The translations under genes and the position numbers were made by a program. DNA of 64,000 bases from Homarus americanus. Lineage: Eukaryota; Arthropoda; Malacostraca; Decapoda; Nephropidae. The stretch lies in NCBI RefSeq assembly GCF_018991925.1, contig NW_024725489.1:8503318-8567317 (forward strand), in the 5' to 3' direction. Below, piece after piece: positions 23,540 through 35,600 of this stretch (positions are counted from its first letter, which is position 1; every line of letters begins with the position of its first letter). The notes under the pieces were generated by a model. It was given only the letters and a program-made list of their open reading frames with translations, made no database searches and had not been told where the DNA came from.

Positions 23540-23921
23540 TATAAATAAAAAATATATTTATTCATACCTTCCACTAAGGCTAGTATTTCCTTTTCAACCA
23601 TGCTGTTTTTTTCGTTCAAGTTTAGAAGCTCCAAAGTTGTTGGTAGCGAAAGTCAAAGCGGCGAAGATGACAGAGGAAGGAGCAGGTGGTTAAGAAGGGA
23701 TTGGCCAGGCTGTAATTCTTCTCTGCGGGCTTTAGTTTTCTGCTATGGTATGCCACCGGATATACCTCGCCCTCATTTTCTTGTAGAAGTACAGCTCCGA
23801 TCCCGTCCAGAGAAGCGTCTGTTCTGAGAATGAAAGGTTTCTCAAAATTAGGCAACTGGAGAATTGGTTGTTTATAAAGCAGATTCGTGGTGCGATGTCC
23901 ATTGGAATTTGTTTGGTGCAT
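23540..23921 (-). pseudogene. Gmr1-like RNase H, interrupted
   Basis: FILRTDASLDGIGAVLLQEN and AYHSRKLKPAEKNYS give the first half of the RNase H fold. The expected continuation, SMVEKEILALVEG, appears about 120 bases further on at about 23590, in another frame. An insertion or local duplication therefore seems to split the domain. Nothing recognisable follows. Confidence 0.72.
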
Positions 23922-24738
23922 ATTTTTTCAAAAGTTCGTAGAGTGGTATCACAATCACTGCCAAGTTTGGGATGAAATCCCTGTAGTATCCGGCAAGGCC
24001 CAGGAAGGATCTTACTTGCTTTTTCGTGGTGGGCCTCTCAGCGTCCTGAACCTTCTTGATCTTGTCCTGTTGGCAACTGCATCTACCTCCTCCTACAGTG
24101 TGTCCCAAAAATTTAACTTGATCTCGGCTGATCTGACATTTGCTGGGCTTAACGGTAAGGTTGAAATCTTGGAGCCCCTGAAAAACTTGTGCAAGGATAA
24201 TGATATGCTCTTTAATTGTGGTAGTGTGAATGAGCATATCATTCACAAAGACCTCCACTCCGCGAACATCGTGCAGGACCTTCTGCATTGCTCTGTTGAA
24301 AATAGCAGGACTGTTAACGAGGCCAAAAGGGAGAACTGTATACTGGTACAACCCATTAAGAGTGCTGAAAGCTGTGATTGGTCGGCTGTCTGGATGAAGG
24401 GGGATTTGGAAAAAACCTTTTGTTAGATCTAATTTGGAAAATACCTTTGAGCCGGATAGTCTGGAAAATATAACCCTCTGGTCACACATCCGCTCTGCAT
24501 CCACCTTGGTGATAGCATTCACCCGCCGGTAATCACCGCAAATTCTCACACCTCCATCTTTCTTCTGGACTACTACGAGGGGACTGCAATACGATGATGA
24601 GGACATATCAATTATGGCTGCTACTTCCATCTGTCCAATTTCCTGCTTGACCGGCTCCACCAGTCTCTGAGGAATGATGTATGGCTTTACCCGTACAGGT
24701 GTTGAACTATTTAATTGTATGGTATGGTCATCAACCAA
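23872..24738 (-). pseudogene. Gmr1-like reverse transcriptase
   Basis: A 288-codon frame with SPLVVVQKKDGGVRICGDYR, then FSKLDLTKGFFQIPL (first catalytic Asp) and LPFGLVNSPAIF. The active-site block reads VFVNDMLI where YVDD is expected, so the first Asp of the pair is Asn. The FLGHTVGGG motif and the RT-RNase H connector RSFLGLAGYYRDFIPNLA follow. Length is normal for the module. The active-site substitution and the lack of an intact upstream frame make it inactive. Confidence 0.88.
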
Positions 24739-25099
24739 GTCAACTGTAGGCTTGTCTGAAAAAAAAAAACATCTGAAAATCGGCGTAGAAGGGTCATAAA
24801 TTGTTGTTTTTCCGGTCAGAGAGATTTTTCCCCAGGGTTATATTATCAACTGTCTCCACCTGCTGGGCTTGTACAGTGATAAGTTCGTGTTCGTCGTCAT
24901 TGGTAGGGACCACGGCGGCTGCACAAATGATGGAGTTATCCGGGCAGTAGTGACCCCTCACCGTGTCTAGGTACTGGTGTTGTTCAGGTGACCATTCACT
25001 GAATCAAGGTATTCCTAAGGATGGATAATCCTGCTGGTAATATTCTAGAATACATATCCATACAATAGCCGCACCCCCTTCTTCACTGGACTAGGATAT

Positions 25100-25990
25100 T
25101 TTTATCATATTTAAGTGAAATATTTTCCGATTATTTCCTACTTGGATAATATAATTGTAGTCAGACACATGTTGGATAATGTCGTGAGGGCCTTCCACTG
25201 CGCCAGAAGTTTGTTGTGCACAGTGGGGAGTAAAACCAGGCACTTGTCCCCAACGTTCAACTGACGAAGCTTTGTTTTCCTATCGTAGTAGCTCTTCTGA
25301 GTGTGCTGGGCGTTGATGAACTCTTATTTGGTCAACTCACATGTAGCTTGAAGACGGTCAGCGAGGTCAATGACATAAGCGTAAGTGGTCTTTACTTCTG
25401 GGTCAGGCTGCTTATTATCCCATAATTCATGCAATATATGCAAGGGTCCTCGAACAGTTCTCCCATACAGCAATTCGAATGGGGAAAACTTAAGGGAACT
25501 CTGCGGAACCTCGCGATACGCAAAAAGCAAGGGAGCAACGTAACGAGGCCATTCCTTTGGTTGCTCAGCTGCCATCTTCTTCAGCATTTTCTTTAGCGTC
25601 CCATTGAATCGCTCGCATAGTCCGTTGCAATTCGGGTGGTAAAGTGGTGTGCGTAGTCCTTTTACTGACAGCAGGCGGAATACTTCCTCCATCATGGTGG
25701 AGGTAAACTGACTATCTCTGTCGCTTAGCACTTGCTTGGGAATGCCAGTTCTGCAGAATGACAGTGACCCTTCTTAAACCCTTCCTTACGGTATTTAGCG
25801 GGAACCGCAAACTGTAAGCGTTCCTCCTGGTGTGGTGTCACAAACTCACGATACAAACGGTTCCTTTTCTTGACGAATCTTGTTCGGTTGCCATAAGAAT
25901 TTCTGACGGTCCCTGCCAGAAAGTTCCTACTTACCGTATTGAGCGTGGGGCCTGTCTCTTGTTCTCTCAGTACGTCTTGACTGTCCATGA
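25100..25990 (-). pseudogene. Gmr1-like integrase with internal deletion
   Basis: The upstream frame (25725-26153) ends in FAVPAKYRKEG, which is the start of the integrase zinc domain. It then jumps within a few codons to core sequence (TGIPKQVLSDRDSQFTS), so the HHCC finger and first catalytic Asp are deleted. The core then keeps Asp (LSDRDSQF) and Glu (GLCERFNGTLKKML). The C-terminal part includes SYYDRKTKLRQLNVGDKCLV and a GPHDII...HLNMIKI segment (GPY/F-type). The next ~350 bases lead straight to the reverse transcriptase. Confidence 0.78.
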
Positions 25991-25999
25991 GGTCGAAAG

Positions 26000-26330
26000 G
26001 TGCCGTAACGACCAGTGGAATGGCATGTGGTTGTGTTCGAGTCACCTGTCGAGTCACGTCGGCAGCAGAAGTCTGGGTGGTCGCATCCAGGAAGCAGCTA
26101 CTCCTAACCCCTTCAATGTTCCCAATTATCACTTCAGAAATTGGCTCGGACATAACTGCTGCAGTAATCTAACCAGTGAAGAACGGGGATTCCACGTGCA
26201 CTCTTGCTTCAGGCACAGTTGTGATATATCCATCAATCATCTTTACGTGAATCTGCCCACCGGTGAACTGATGGTTTAGTACCAAGGTCTTCTTCACCAA
26301 GCAGCCCGAGGATCCGTTGTCCTTCATAAC
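26000..26330 (-). pseudogene. Gmr1-like protease C-terminal part
   Basis: The minus-strand translation includes GCLVKKTLVLNHQFTGGQIH, VKMIDGYITTVPEARVHVES and, past one stop, SEVIIGNIEGVR. This resembles the half of a retropepsin-like domain after the catalytic Asp plus the flap-to-end strands of this element group. The DTG/DSG motif is not visible, because the sequence upstream of 26330 is degenerate. Confidence 0.55.
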
Positions 26331-26724
26331 ACTGACTGCTTGGTTTCTTACATACCCAGGCTGGATAAGGAAGTTAGCGTGCCAGTGACAAGAGTGTGTG
26401 GAGGCGGATGCTAGTCAAACTTGTGATGACCCTGTTCCGAGTCAACCTGAGGTGGAGGTTGTAACTTCTGAAGGGGTTCAGGATCCTCATTGTGGTGGAA
26501 CGCAGCGGCGGCGGTTTTCCGTTGTCGGATATCACTGTGGGGACTACCAGCTTATGTCAAACCAGAAGAGAGCAGGAGGAAGCGTCTAGTGGGTGTTTTG
26601 ATTAGTCAGGTGATCTCGCCTGACTTCTGACAGAGTTACAAACTCAACCGTGTATAACGTCAGCAATTAAGGCATTGTTGAATAACTTAGTGAATAATTT
26701 GGTGTTATTCATTTGGGTGAGTAT
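26331..26724. other. Spacer with a 35-bp match to a LINE ORF1
   Basis: Mostly unassigned. Bases 26539-26575 (GGGGACTACCAGCTTATGTC and following) match 45546-45582 inside the Jockey-like ORF1 at about 34 of 36 positions. This may be a shared short repeat. Confidence 0.4.
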
Positions 26725-27228
26725 TTATATAATGCAAGAGGTGCTGTTACACGTATACTTTTCATATTTCATTTGGTGTGAGGAGATGGAAGTGCCATAT
26801 GCATAGAGCCCCTTCTCCTTCATTCTTTTTGCATCCGTTGTGTCTGCAAACCGAACCTTGATTATATTATGGGAATACATAGGATACACCTCCACAATCT
26901 TGACATTGTTTTGCTTTTCTATTCCATCTCTTATTTCTTCTGCATTATTTTCCACCACATCTTTCTCCAACTTCTTACATACAAGTGTGAGCTTGGCGCC
27001 TTATTCCCGTGGAACAATGACCTCGTATCCGTTGGTTATCATTTTGCCCGTGGCACTAGTCTTCAGTATTTTATCAGCGTCTTCATCTATCTCTGTGAGG
27101 ATGATGTAACCGTCTCTCAGATCAATGAGTTTATCATTCTCACCTTTAGGTCGCTTAATAGTCTTTTTTGCTTTATCCGAGACCCCTGGGTCGGGGTTCC
27201 GTAGGCTTTTCACTCTCACTTTAACCAT
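26725..27228 (-). pseudogene. LINE ORF1-like (gag-like) fragment, N-terminal domain
   Basis: The frame starting at 27228 begins MVKVRVKSLR and includes RDGYIILTEIDEDADKILK and TNGYEVIVPRE. After a frameshift at about 26990 it continues as EKDVVENNAEEIRDGIEKQN and IIKVRFADTTDAKRMKEKGL. The pattern (D-x-D-x-IL, EV-x-x-P, RA/KA, E-x-x-x-x-I-x-x-QN) matches ORF1 proteins of Jockey/I-type LINEs, which bind element RNA. The same pattern appears at 60500-60850. The zinc-knuckle part is missing. Confidence 0.65.
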
Positions 27229-27282
27229 GGTCAGTTACAAAATGAAAATCCTACCTAATCTGTCCACCTCAGCTAAGCCCCA

Positions 27283-28310
27283 TTGAACATAAGAACATAA
27301 GAACATAAGAAAGTGGGATACTGCAGGAGGCCGACTGGCCCATGCAGGGCAGATCCCTTTCACACCCATCCCAGCACTTCCATGTGCCTATCCAACTTCG
27401 TCTTGAAGCTCCCTAGCGTCCCCGATCCTACTATAGCACTCGGTAGCCTATTCCACATATCCACAACTCTATTACCAAACCAGTGCTTGCCTATATCCTT
27501 TCTGAATCAGAATTTATCTAATTTAAAGCCATTTGTTCTAGTTATTTCGTTATTACTGAGCTTCAGAACATCTTCATTTTACCCTTGTTAATCCACTTAC
27601 CCACTTGTACACCTCTATCATATCTCCCCTAACTCTACGCCTCTCTAATGAATATAAGCCTAAGCTTTTCAGTCTTTCTTCATATGGAAGGTTTCTAATA
27701 TTATGGATCATTTTGTCATTCTTCTTTGTACTCTCTCCAAAGAATCTATGTCCATTCTATAATAAGGACACCAGAACTGAACCGCATAATCCATGTGTGG
27801 CCTCACTAATGCTAGGTAAAGTTTCAAGATAACGTCAGCCGTTCTGTTACTCACAGACCTAGATATGAACCCAAGAATCCTGTTTGCCTTGTTGCGAACG
27901 CTAATACATTGTTTTCTAGGTTTCAAGTCGTTTGCTAACAAATACACCTAGATCTTTTTCACAAACTGAGTTTTCTATTTCCGTGTTACCTAGTTTATAC
28001 TTAACGTTTGTATTCGTCTTCCTATCTGTAGTACCTTGCATTTATCAGTATTAAATTCATTTGCCAGTCTACTGACCACTCATGTAAGGTATCTAGATCT
28101 CTTTGAAGGTGTTCAAAGTCACTGTCTGAATTTATCACTCTCCCCATTTTGGTATCATCTGCAAATTTACTAATCCTACTAGTTATGCCTAAATCAAGAT
28201 CATTAATGAATATAACAAACAGCAGAGGGCCTAATACAGATCCTGGGAACTCCGCTTTTGACCGCACCCCAGTCTGACTTTAATCCATTTATGGATGCCG
28301 CTCCTTCTGT
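27283..28310 (-). mobile_element. CR1-like LINE, 5'-truncated copy with 8-bp 3' tail
   Basis: Minus-strand RT fragments: GSVLGPLLFVIFINDLDLGI, KFADDTKMG (active site intact here), then PRKQCISVRNKANRILGFIS and RPHMDYAVQFWCPYYRMDI. They run to the 3' end, where the plus strand shows three tandem copies of AAGAACAT (27285-27310). The copy aligns along its length with the element at 8764-10000, at roughly 70-75% identity by eye. It is disrupted by frameshifts and ends at about 28310 on its 5' side, as is typical for target-primed insertion. Confidence 0.88.
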
Positions 28311-29018
28311 CCATTTACTGGCGCTTGATCAATATCACCGATAATGTTATGTTATGTTATCTTAAAAGGAATGCAGTTTATAATACACTCTACCACTTTA
28401 CCATTGATCATCGGTAAATTGTGCGCTTTATGAAGAATATGCACATAGAGACCTTATATAATGGGTTGTTCACATAATCGGGGTGTCTGGCACACGTCAT
28501 GTGTATTCGTGGTAAGTGTCTCCGACTTTGCCACATTACCAGGTTAGCCCAAATTGCCTGGCACAGGACTTTTGGTCGGGACTGTACGTGGAAGTGGTAA
28601 CATAAACTAGCCTGAATTACTATGAAGCTCTGTGCATCTCTGTAGATGACAAGTATTCATATGTCTTCTGTCTCTTTCTAAAGATGACTTGCCTACCGAC
28701 CTACTACAGTATGTCCATCTTTGGAATCCTTGTTACCCTTTGATCCTCTCATGTAAAGATTATTGGTAGGTATTGCATCAGCAACACTATCATCATCATC
28801 AGCATCATCACAAACATTATCACCAATCATAACGCATTTTACCATTACTTAACATTATCACCACTGAGATCATTAACATCATTCCCATCAGCTTCATTAA
28901 AATCATCACCTTCACTAAATTCATCAACTTTATTAGAATCATCACTCTCATCGCCATAGGTATGCTAGTGAGGTATAACATCACTATAAACTACACTAAG
29001 ACAGGTGTGTCATCACAG
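28311..29018. other. Probable intron or intergenic DNA with ATC-rich stretch
   Basis: No ORF. From about 28765 to 28960 the sequence is a degenerate run of ATC/CATCA words (ATCATCATCATCAGCATCATC-like). It ends at a polypyrimidine-poor AG acceptor that precedes the cadherin exon. Confidence 0.5.
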
Positions 29019-29134
29019 GTGTGGCGGTGAGGTACAGCATCACTAGGGGCAACAGGGATGGCCTCTTCACCATCGACCAGCGCTCCGGCCTCATCACTCT
29101 CGCCGCCCCGCTAGACTACGAACTACAGCCCAAG
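29019..29134 (+). CDS. Cadherin-repeat exon (host gene, partial)
   Basis: An open stretch reads VRYSITRGNRDGLFTIDQRS then GLITLAAPLDYELQPK. That is the second half of an extracellular cadherin (EC) repeat: the Y-S-I strand, the G-x-F-x-ID-x-x-S/T-G-x-I-x-L core and the LDYE motif. It is flanked by CATCACAG (acceptor, AG at 29017-29018) and AAG/GTGAGA (donor at 29135), so it fits an exon of 116 bp. EC repeats mediate calcium-dependent cell adhesion outside the cell. I cannot say which cadherin; the wording resembles large Fat/Dachsous/protocadherin-type proteins. No neighbouring exon is visible in the window. Confidence 0.7.
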
Positions 29135-29767
29135 GTGAGAACTGGGTCACTTGACTACTGCAGTTGGACCGGATTCAGGGGTAAACCAGGGTCAAGGATG
29201 AGCTAGACGAGGCCGTAGCCACAGTCTGGAATGGGCCAAGGACAGGTGTGGATCAGGCTTGACGTGGCCAGGATCAAGATGAGTGAGACTCAAAAATGGC
29301 CAATATCAGGGAGTGACCAGGGTCAGCCGTGGCCAGGGTCAGTTGTGGCTAAGGTCAGGTATAGGCATAAGGGTGAAAGTAACCATGAAGGTTAATATGT
29401 AAATCTGAGGATGAATTACATTACTTTGAGTGTGTGGCCAAGTGGTTCAGTGTATAATCATGAAAGTGAGTGTATAACCATGAAAAAGATTGAGTGTGTG
29501 ACGATGACGGCGAGTATATATGACCATAGATTGTGCAAACATGAATAGAGGCTGACATAATTTTCTACAGTATGGATATAAACAATAGATCTACCATCTG
29601 TTGTGATCTATGTATGGAGAAGAGGAAATATAATTTTTTCAAGGATGAGAAATGTAAGACTACAGCAGTTGTTATGGTAAATGTTTTGATTATTTCGAGT
29701 ATCAAGCGTTTTGGAAAAATTGAATATTTAAAAGACCATTTGTTATGGGGAATGTATGGAGTATGTA
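29135..29767. other. Probable intron with short degenerate repeats
   Basis: After the donor there is a run of GGCCAGGGTCAG-like 12-bp words (about 29170-29370). A stretch of alternating AACCATGAAAGTGAGTGTAT-like words follows (29440-29530). No coding signal. Confidence 0.55.
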
Positions 29768-29920
29768 CAGTTGCTAAAACAACTATCTGAGCAGGTGGGG
29801 GTCGATATGCTCCGAAATTTTACGTTTGACTAGTTACAGCCCTCATATACCAACATTTATCGTCAAAGGATCTCATATTGTTTCTCACAAAGTATGCACA
29901 GATAGTTGTTTTAGCTACTG
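29768..29920. mobile_element. 153-bp MITE with 22-bp TIRs, copy 1
   Basis: Ends are CAGTTGCTAAAACAACTATC at the left and the inverted CAGTAGCTAAAACAACTATC at the right, one mismatch over 22 bp. Both ends are flanked by TA (29766-29767 and 29921-29922). There is no coding capacity. It is the reverse complement of 58030-58182, which has exactly the same length. The TA duplication suggests mobilisation by a Tc1/mariner-type transposase. Confidence 0.88.
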
Positions 29921-30437
29921 TACGTGTATAGTAACAGGTGTTTTGGTGAAGGTACAGAATATTTGGAATTTCAGGTATATGATGAAGACTTCAATATAAG
30001 TAATACCAGATTTTTTGATAATGGTGACCTTACATAAACTCTTCACCAGGTGATGTATTAAAGGTTCACACTGGAAATACAGTATGTAGGTTTTATATTT
30101 TAATTAATTTCACTCATAGCCTGCACACTGATATCCGAAAGAGGAAATTGTCTTAGGACAGTTAGGGAAATACAAACACCATAATTATATGACATTAACT
30201 TCGATAAAATTATGAAAAACAAATATGTAAGAGAGTCAATAGTCCATCTTATATGACATATTTGCACAATCAGATAATTAGCCCAAATACACTCGAGTGG
30301 TTTACCTTGGAGATGATCATGTCAATGCGGCTAATTATAATTCCATCGCTCTCCAGCCTCACGCAATTAGGGAGATCAATGAGCAATTGGTAATGACACA
30401 TATGAGATTCCTGCTGTCAGCTTATACAGTATTAGTG
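29921..30437. other. Spacer, no gene seen
   Basis: AT-rich unique sequence between the MITE and the RTE-like LINE 3' end. Confidence 0.45.
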
Positions 30438-32335
30438 CTACTGTGCTGTCACTGGGATTGGAGAATGACGATCATCCAGCTATTATAAAATGATATGAGT
30501 TAAAAAGAAAGTCACCTTCATTGATGAGTTTTGAGGTAATTGGACAGGCCGATACGAGAACAGCAGAGTCGTTCACAGATGATGCACATGTGGAGGCTAT
30601 ATTTAGTGCAGGAGGGGCGGCGGCAGCGTCTTTCCGGCGTTGGCGCTTGTCTGCCTCGGTTTGCAGTCCGACTAACTCAAAAGTATTGAAATCTTCCCGT
30701 GTGGTGCTCATCCAAGTGTTACAGTGTGGAGTAATCGTCTTCCAGGTAAGGGGGTCGATTTGCCACTTTTTCATGTTTCTCTTAAGACTATACTTATACC
30801 TTTTCAGTTGCCACCAGCGTTACATTTATTTTTCTTTAGTTGACTGTAAAGTAGCTGCTTTGGCAGTCTACTGTCGTCCATGTGGGTAACATGGCCAGTC
30901 CAACGTAGTTGTTCATGGATAATGGTAACCTAGATGCTCCTAGAGTTGGTGTCAGCGAACTCGGAGGATGAAACGTAGACTACATTGGTGAAAGTTTTCA
31001 AGTGCCATGAGGTGCCTCCTGTATGTGACCCATGTCTCGCTGCCATATAGCAGGGTGAGGAGGACCACTGCCCGATATACGTGTAACTTTGTAGATAAGT
31101 TTAACTCCCTACAGCTAAAGACACAGGTACAGAGTCTGTCAAGGTCTCGAGATCCACATCTGATCCAATGTTGAATCTTTTCATCTATGTCTGCTGTGGT
31201 GGACGGGTAGGTGCCGAGATACTGAAAGTGGGTAATATTAGAGAGGGTAGTACGGTTAAGCTGGATGGATGGTGGAGGTGTGGCTGAACCAGGGGCAGGC
31301 TGAAAGAGAATCTGAGTCTTATGTACATTTATCTCATGGCCGAAGTGTGCATAAACATCTGAGTAGGTGTTCAGGATTCCTGTGGGTCGCGTTCAGTGTG
31401 AGCGACAAGGGTGAGGTCGTCTGCATACTGAAGTTCATAATGGAAGCTGCCGACACCTTTGTTCCTGCCTAGAGTTGGCTTATGTTGAAAAGATCCGTCA
31501 TCCGGTACTCGATGTCCACCCCGCCGGCTAAATTGGCACTGGCACGAGTAAGGAAGTCAGCCAAGAAAATGGAAAAGAGAGTAGGTGCCAGTACACATCC
31601 TTGTTTTACCCCCGTTTGAATGGGGAAGAAATCAGACTGCCGATCATACCATCTTGGAGTTGCCTCACAATGGCAATGAATTTTGGTGGGCAGCTAAAAC
31701 GGATAAGGGTCCGCCAGAGGGCTTTCTTGTTGACCGAGTCGAAGGCCTTGGCTAGGTCGATGAAGGCCATGTACAGGTCACGAAGCTGTTCTCTGCACTT
31801 TTCCTATATCTGGCGGTCAACAAAGATGAAGGTCTAAAGCCACATTGAGATTCTGGGAGGAAGTTTTCCGCCTCAGGAAGAAGTTTGTTTAGGAGGACTC
31901 GAGCGATAATCTTGCCAGCTACGAACAACAGCGAGCTCCTGCTTTAGTTGCCACAGTCTGACCAGTATCTCTTGTTCTTATAAATATTGATGATGGAAGT
32001 ATCTTTAGGAGCTTAGGGAATATCTTCCTTTTCCCACATATTCTCCAGGAGAGAGTGGAGACGGATGGTAAGCAGACGTTCTCATGCTTTATACACCTCG
32101 GCTGGGATTACATCAGGCCCTGAAGCTTTGTTATTTTTCATGTTTGATGGCAGTAGTTACCTCATCCAGGTATAGAGGATAGCTGAGGTGGACCAGGTCT
32201 GGGGGCTGAGGGGCCTGCTGGGTATTTAGAACATCCACATCGGTGTTACAATTGAGCAGCGAATGTAGTTCTCTTTCCAGCGGTGGAGGATGCCTTCTTA
32301 TTCTTTAATTACGGAGTTACCGTCGGATGAGTGAT
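30438..32335 (-). mobile_element. RTE-like LINE, 5'-truncated, many breaks
   Basis: Minus-strand pieces in order: a GASGPDVIPAEVYK-like RT entry motif (about 32110), FIDLAKAFDSVNKKALWRTL (about 31740), QLQDGM, a YADDLTLVAHT-type active site (about 31410), YAHFGHEINVHKTQILFQ, and VVLLTLLYGSETWVTYRRHL (about 31040). The C-terminus carries an RQRRKDAAAAP segment and a C2H2-like finger (HMCIICERL...IGLSNYLKTH) near 30560. The nuclease is absent. Stops and frameshifts occur about every 100-200 bases. The last 370 bases recur at 43577-43955. I class it as RTE-like from the YGSETW block, with moderate certainty. Confidence 0.75.
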
Positions 32336-32654
32336 TGGCCCATAAAATATTTTTTGTGGAATTGAAAAACTCGCATAACTTGCATTGATCTGCAATTTTT
32401 CGTGTTTCATATAAGTATAAGTATATTAAGTCTGGCAGTACAAACCAATGTGGCTTTTCACCAACATATGAAAGTAGAAATAGCTATTTTTTCTTTGTTT
32501 GTTTTTAAAGGCATAAAATCTCTTTTGGGTTTTATAATTTGATGAAAACACACAGATACAAACTATCATACCGAGGGGAAGATAATAATAACATGTAAGA
32601 TACAAATAAGGGTGTAATATATAACTGATAACTAGATCAAGATTGAATTGTAAC
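32336..32654. other. AT-rich spacer
   Basis: No feature seen. It leads into the 27-bp minisatellite. Confidence 0.5.
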
Positions 32655-35600
32655 AACACCATCACTAACAGTTATCTACACCCACACATCAATAATTATC
32701 TACACCCACACACTACCTGTTTTTCTTCACACCCACACACTATCAGTTGTTATCTACACCCACACACCACCAGTTATTCTTCACACCCACACACCACCAG
32801 TTGTTATCTACACCTACACACCACCAGTTATTCTTCACACCCACACACAACCAGTTGTTATCTACACCCACACACCACCAGTTCTTATCTACACCCACAC
32901 ACCACCAGTTCTTATCTACCACCCCTACACCACACAAAAGGTATTCTTCAAACCCACACACCACCAGTTATTATCTACACCTACACACCACCAGTTGTTC
33001 TTCACACATACACACCACCAGTTGTTATCTACACCCACACCACCACCAGTTATTCTTCACACCTACACGCCACCAGATAATATCTACACCCACACACCGC
33101 CAGTTGTTATCTACACCCACACACCACCAGTTATTCTTCACACCCACACACCACCAGTTATTATCTACACCTACACACAACCAGTTATTCTTCACACCCA
33201 CACCCCAGTTGTTATCTACACCCACACACCACCAGTTGTTATCTGCCTACACACCACCAGTTGTTATCTGCCTACACACCACCAGTTGTTATCTACACCC
33301 ACACACCACCAGTTGTTATCTGCACCCACACACCACCAGTTGTTATCTACCCCCAAACACCAACAGTTATTATCTACACCCACACACCACCAGTTGTTAT
33401 CTACACCCACACACCACCAGTTGTTATCTGCACCTACACACCACCAGTTATTCTTCACACCTGCACACCACCAGTTGTTATCTACACCCCACCACCACCA
33501 GTTATTCTTCACACCTACACGCCACCAGATAATATCTACACCCACACACCACCAGTTGTTATCTGCACCTACACACCACCAGTTGTTATCTGCACCTACA
33601 CACCACCAGTTGTTATCTACCCCCAAACACCAACAGTTATTATCTACACCCACACACCACCAGTTGTTATCTACACCCACACACCACCAGTTGTTATCTG
33701 CACCTACACACCGCCATTTATTATTTACACCCACACACAACCAGTTGTTATCTACACCCACACACCACCAGTTGTTATCTGCACCTACACACCCAGTTGT
33801 TATCTCCCCCAAACACCAACAGTTATTATCTACACCCACACACCACCAGTTGTTATCTACACCCACACACCACCAGTTGTTATCTGCACCCCCACACCAC
33901 CAGTTATTCTTCACACCTGCACACCACCAGTTGTTATCTACCCACACCACCACCAGTTATTCTTCACACCTACACGCCACCAGATAATATCTACACCCAC
34001 ACACCACCAGTTGTTATCTGCACCCACACACCACCAGTTGTTATCTACCCCCAAACACCAACAGTTATTATCTACACCCACACACTACCAGTTGTTATCT
34101 ACCCACACACCATCAGTTGTTATCTGCACCTACACACCGCCATTTATTATTTACACCCACACACAACCAGTTGTTATCTACACCCACACACCACCAGTTG
34201 TTATCTGCACCTACACACCACCAGTTGTTATCTCACCCCAAACACCAACAGTTTTATCTACACCCACACCACCAGTTGTTATCTACACCCACACACCACC
34301 AGTTGTTATCTGCACCTACACACCACCAGTTGTTATCTGCCTCACACACCACCAGTTGTTATCTACACCACACACCACCAGTTGTTATCTGCACCTACAC
34401 ACCATCAGTTGTTATCTACCCCCAAACACCAACAGTTATTATCTACCCACACACCACCAGTTGTTATCTACACCCACACACCACCAGTTGTTATCTGCAC
34501 CTACACACCACCAGTTGTTATCTGCACCACACACCATCAGTTGTTATCTACCCCCCAAACACCAACAGTTATTATCTACACCCACACACCACCAGTTGTT
34601 ATCTACACCCACACACCACCAGTTGTTATCTGCACCTACACACCACCAGTTGTTATCTGCCTACACACCACCAGTTATTCTTCACACCTGCACACCACCA
34701 GTTGTTATCTACCCACACCACCACCAGTTATTCTTCACACCTACACGCCACCAGATAATATCTACACCCACACACCACCAGTTGTTATCTGCACCCACAC
34801 ACCACCAGTTGTTATCTACCCCCAAACACCAACAGTTATTATCTACACCCCACACTACCAGTTGTTATCTACACCCACACACCATCAGTTGTTATCTGCA
34901 CCTACACACCGCCATTTATTATTTACACCCACAACCAGTTGTTATCTACACCCACACCACCAGTTGTTATCTGCACCTACACACCGCCATTTGTTATTTA
35001 CCCACACACCACCAGTTGTTATCTACACCCACACACCACCAGTTATTCTTCACACCCACAAACCACCACTTGTTATCTACACCCACACCACCAGTTGTTA
35101 TCTACACCCACACACCACAGATATTTTCACACCCACACACCACCAGTTGTTATCTACACCCACACACCACAAGTTGTTATCGACACCCACACACCATCAG
35201 TTGTTATCTACACCCACACACCACCAGTTAATCTTTCACATCCACACACCACCAGTTGTTATATATATCCACACACCACCAGTTGTTATCTACACCCACA
35301 CAAGACCAGTTGTTATTTACACCAACACACCACCAGTTATTCTTCACACCCACACCACCAGTTATTCTTCACACCCACACACCACGAGATATTCCACCCA
35401 CACACCACCAGTTATGCTTCACACCTCACACACCACCAGTTGTTATCTACACCCATACACCACCAGTTGTTATCTACACCTACACACCACCAGTTGTTCT
35501 TCACACCCACACACCACGAGTTATTATCTACACCCACACACCACCAGTGTTCTTTCACACCCACACACCACGAGATATTCCACACCCCACACCACCAGTT

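Larger units (their letters stand above)
23540..26330 (-). mobile_element. Ty3/Gypsy element with PR-IN-RT-RH order (Gmr1-like)
   Basis: Read on the minus strand the order is protease remnant (26330-26130), integrase remnant (about 26000-25100), reverse transcriptase (24738-23872), RNase H (23921-23540). Integrase therefore comes before reverse transcriptase, the reverse of ordinary Ty3/Gypsy elements. The RT itself is clearly Gypsy-like. This is the arrangement described for the Gmr1 group. The intervals between modules are short and stay in recognisable pol sequence, which argues against random juxtaposition. No LTRs were identified, and gag is not recognisable beyond 26400. Confidence 0.7.
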
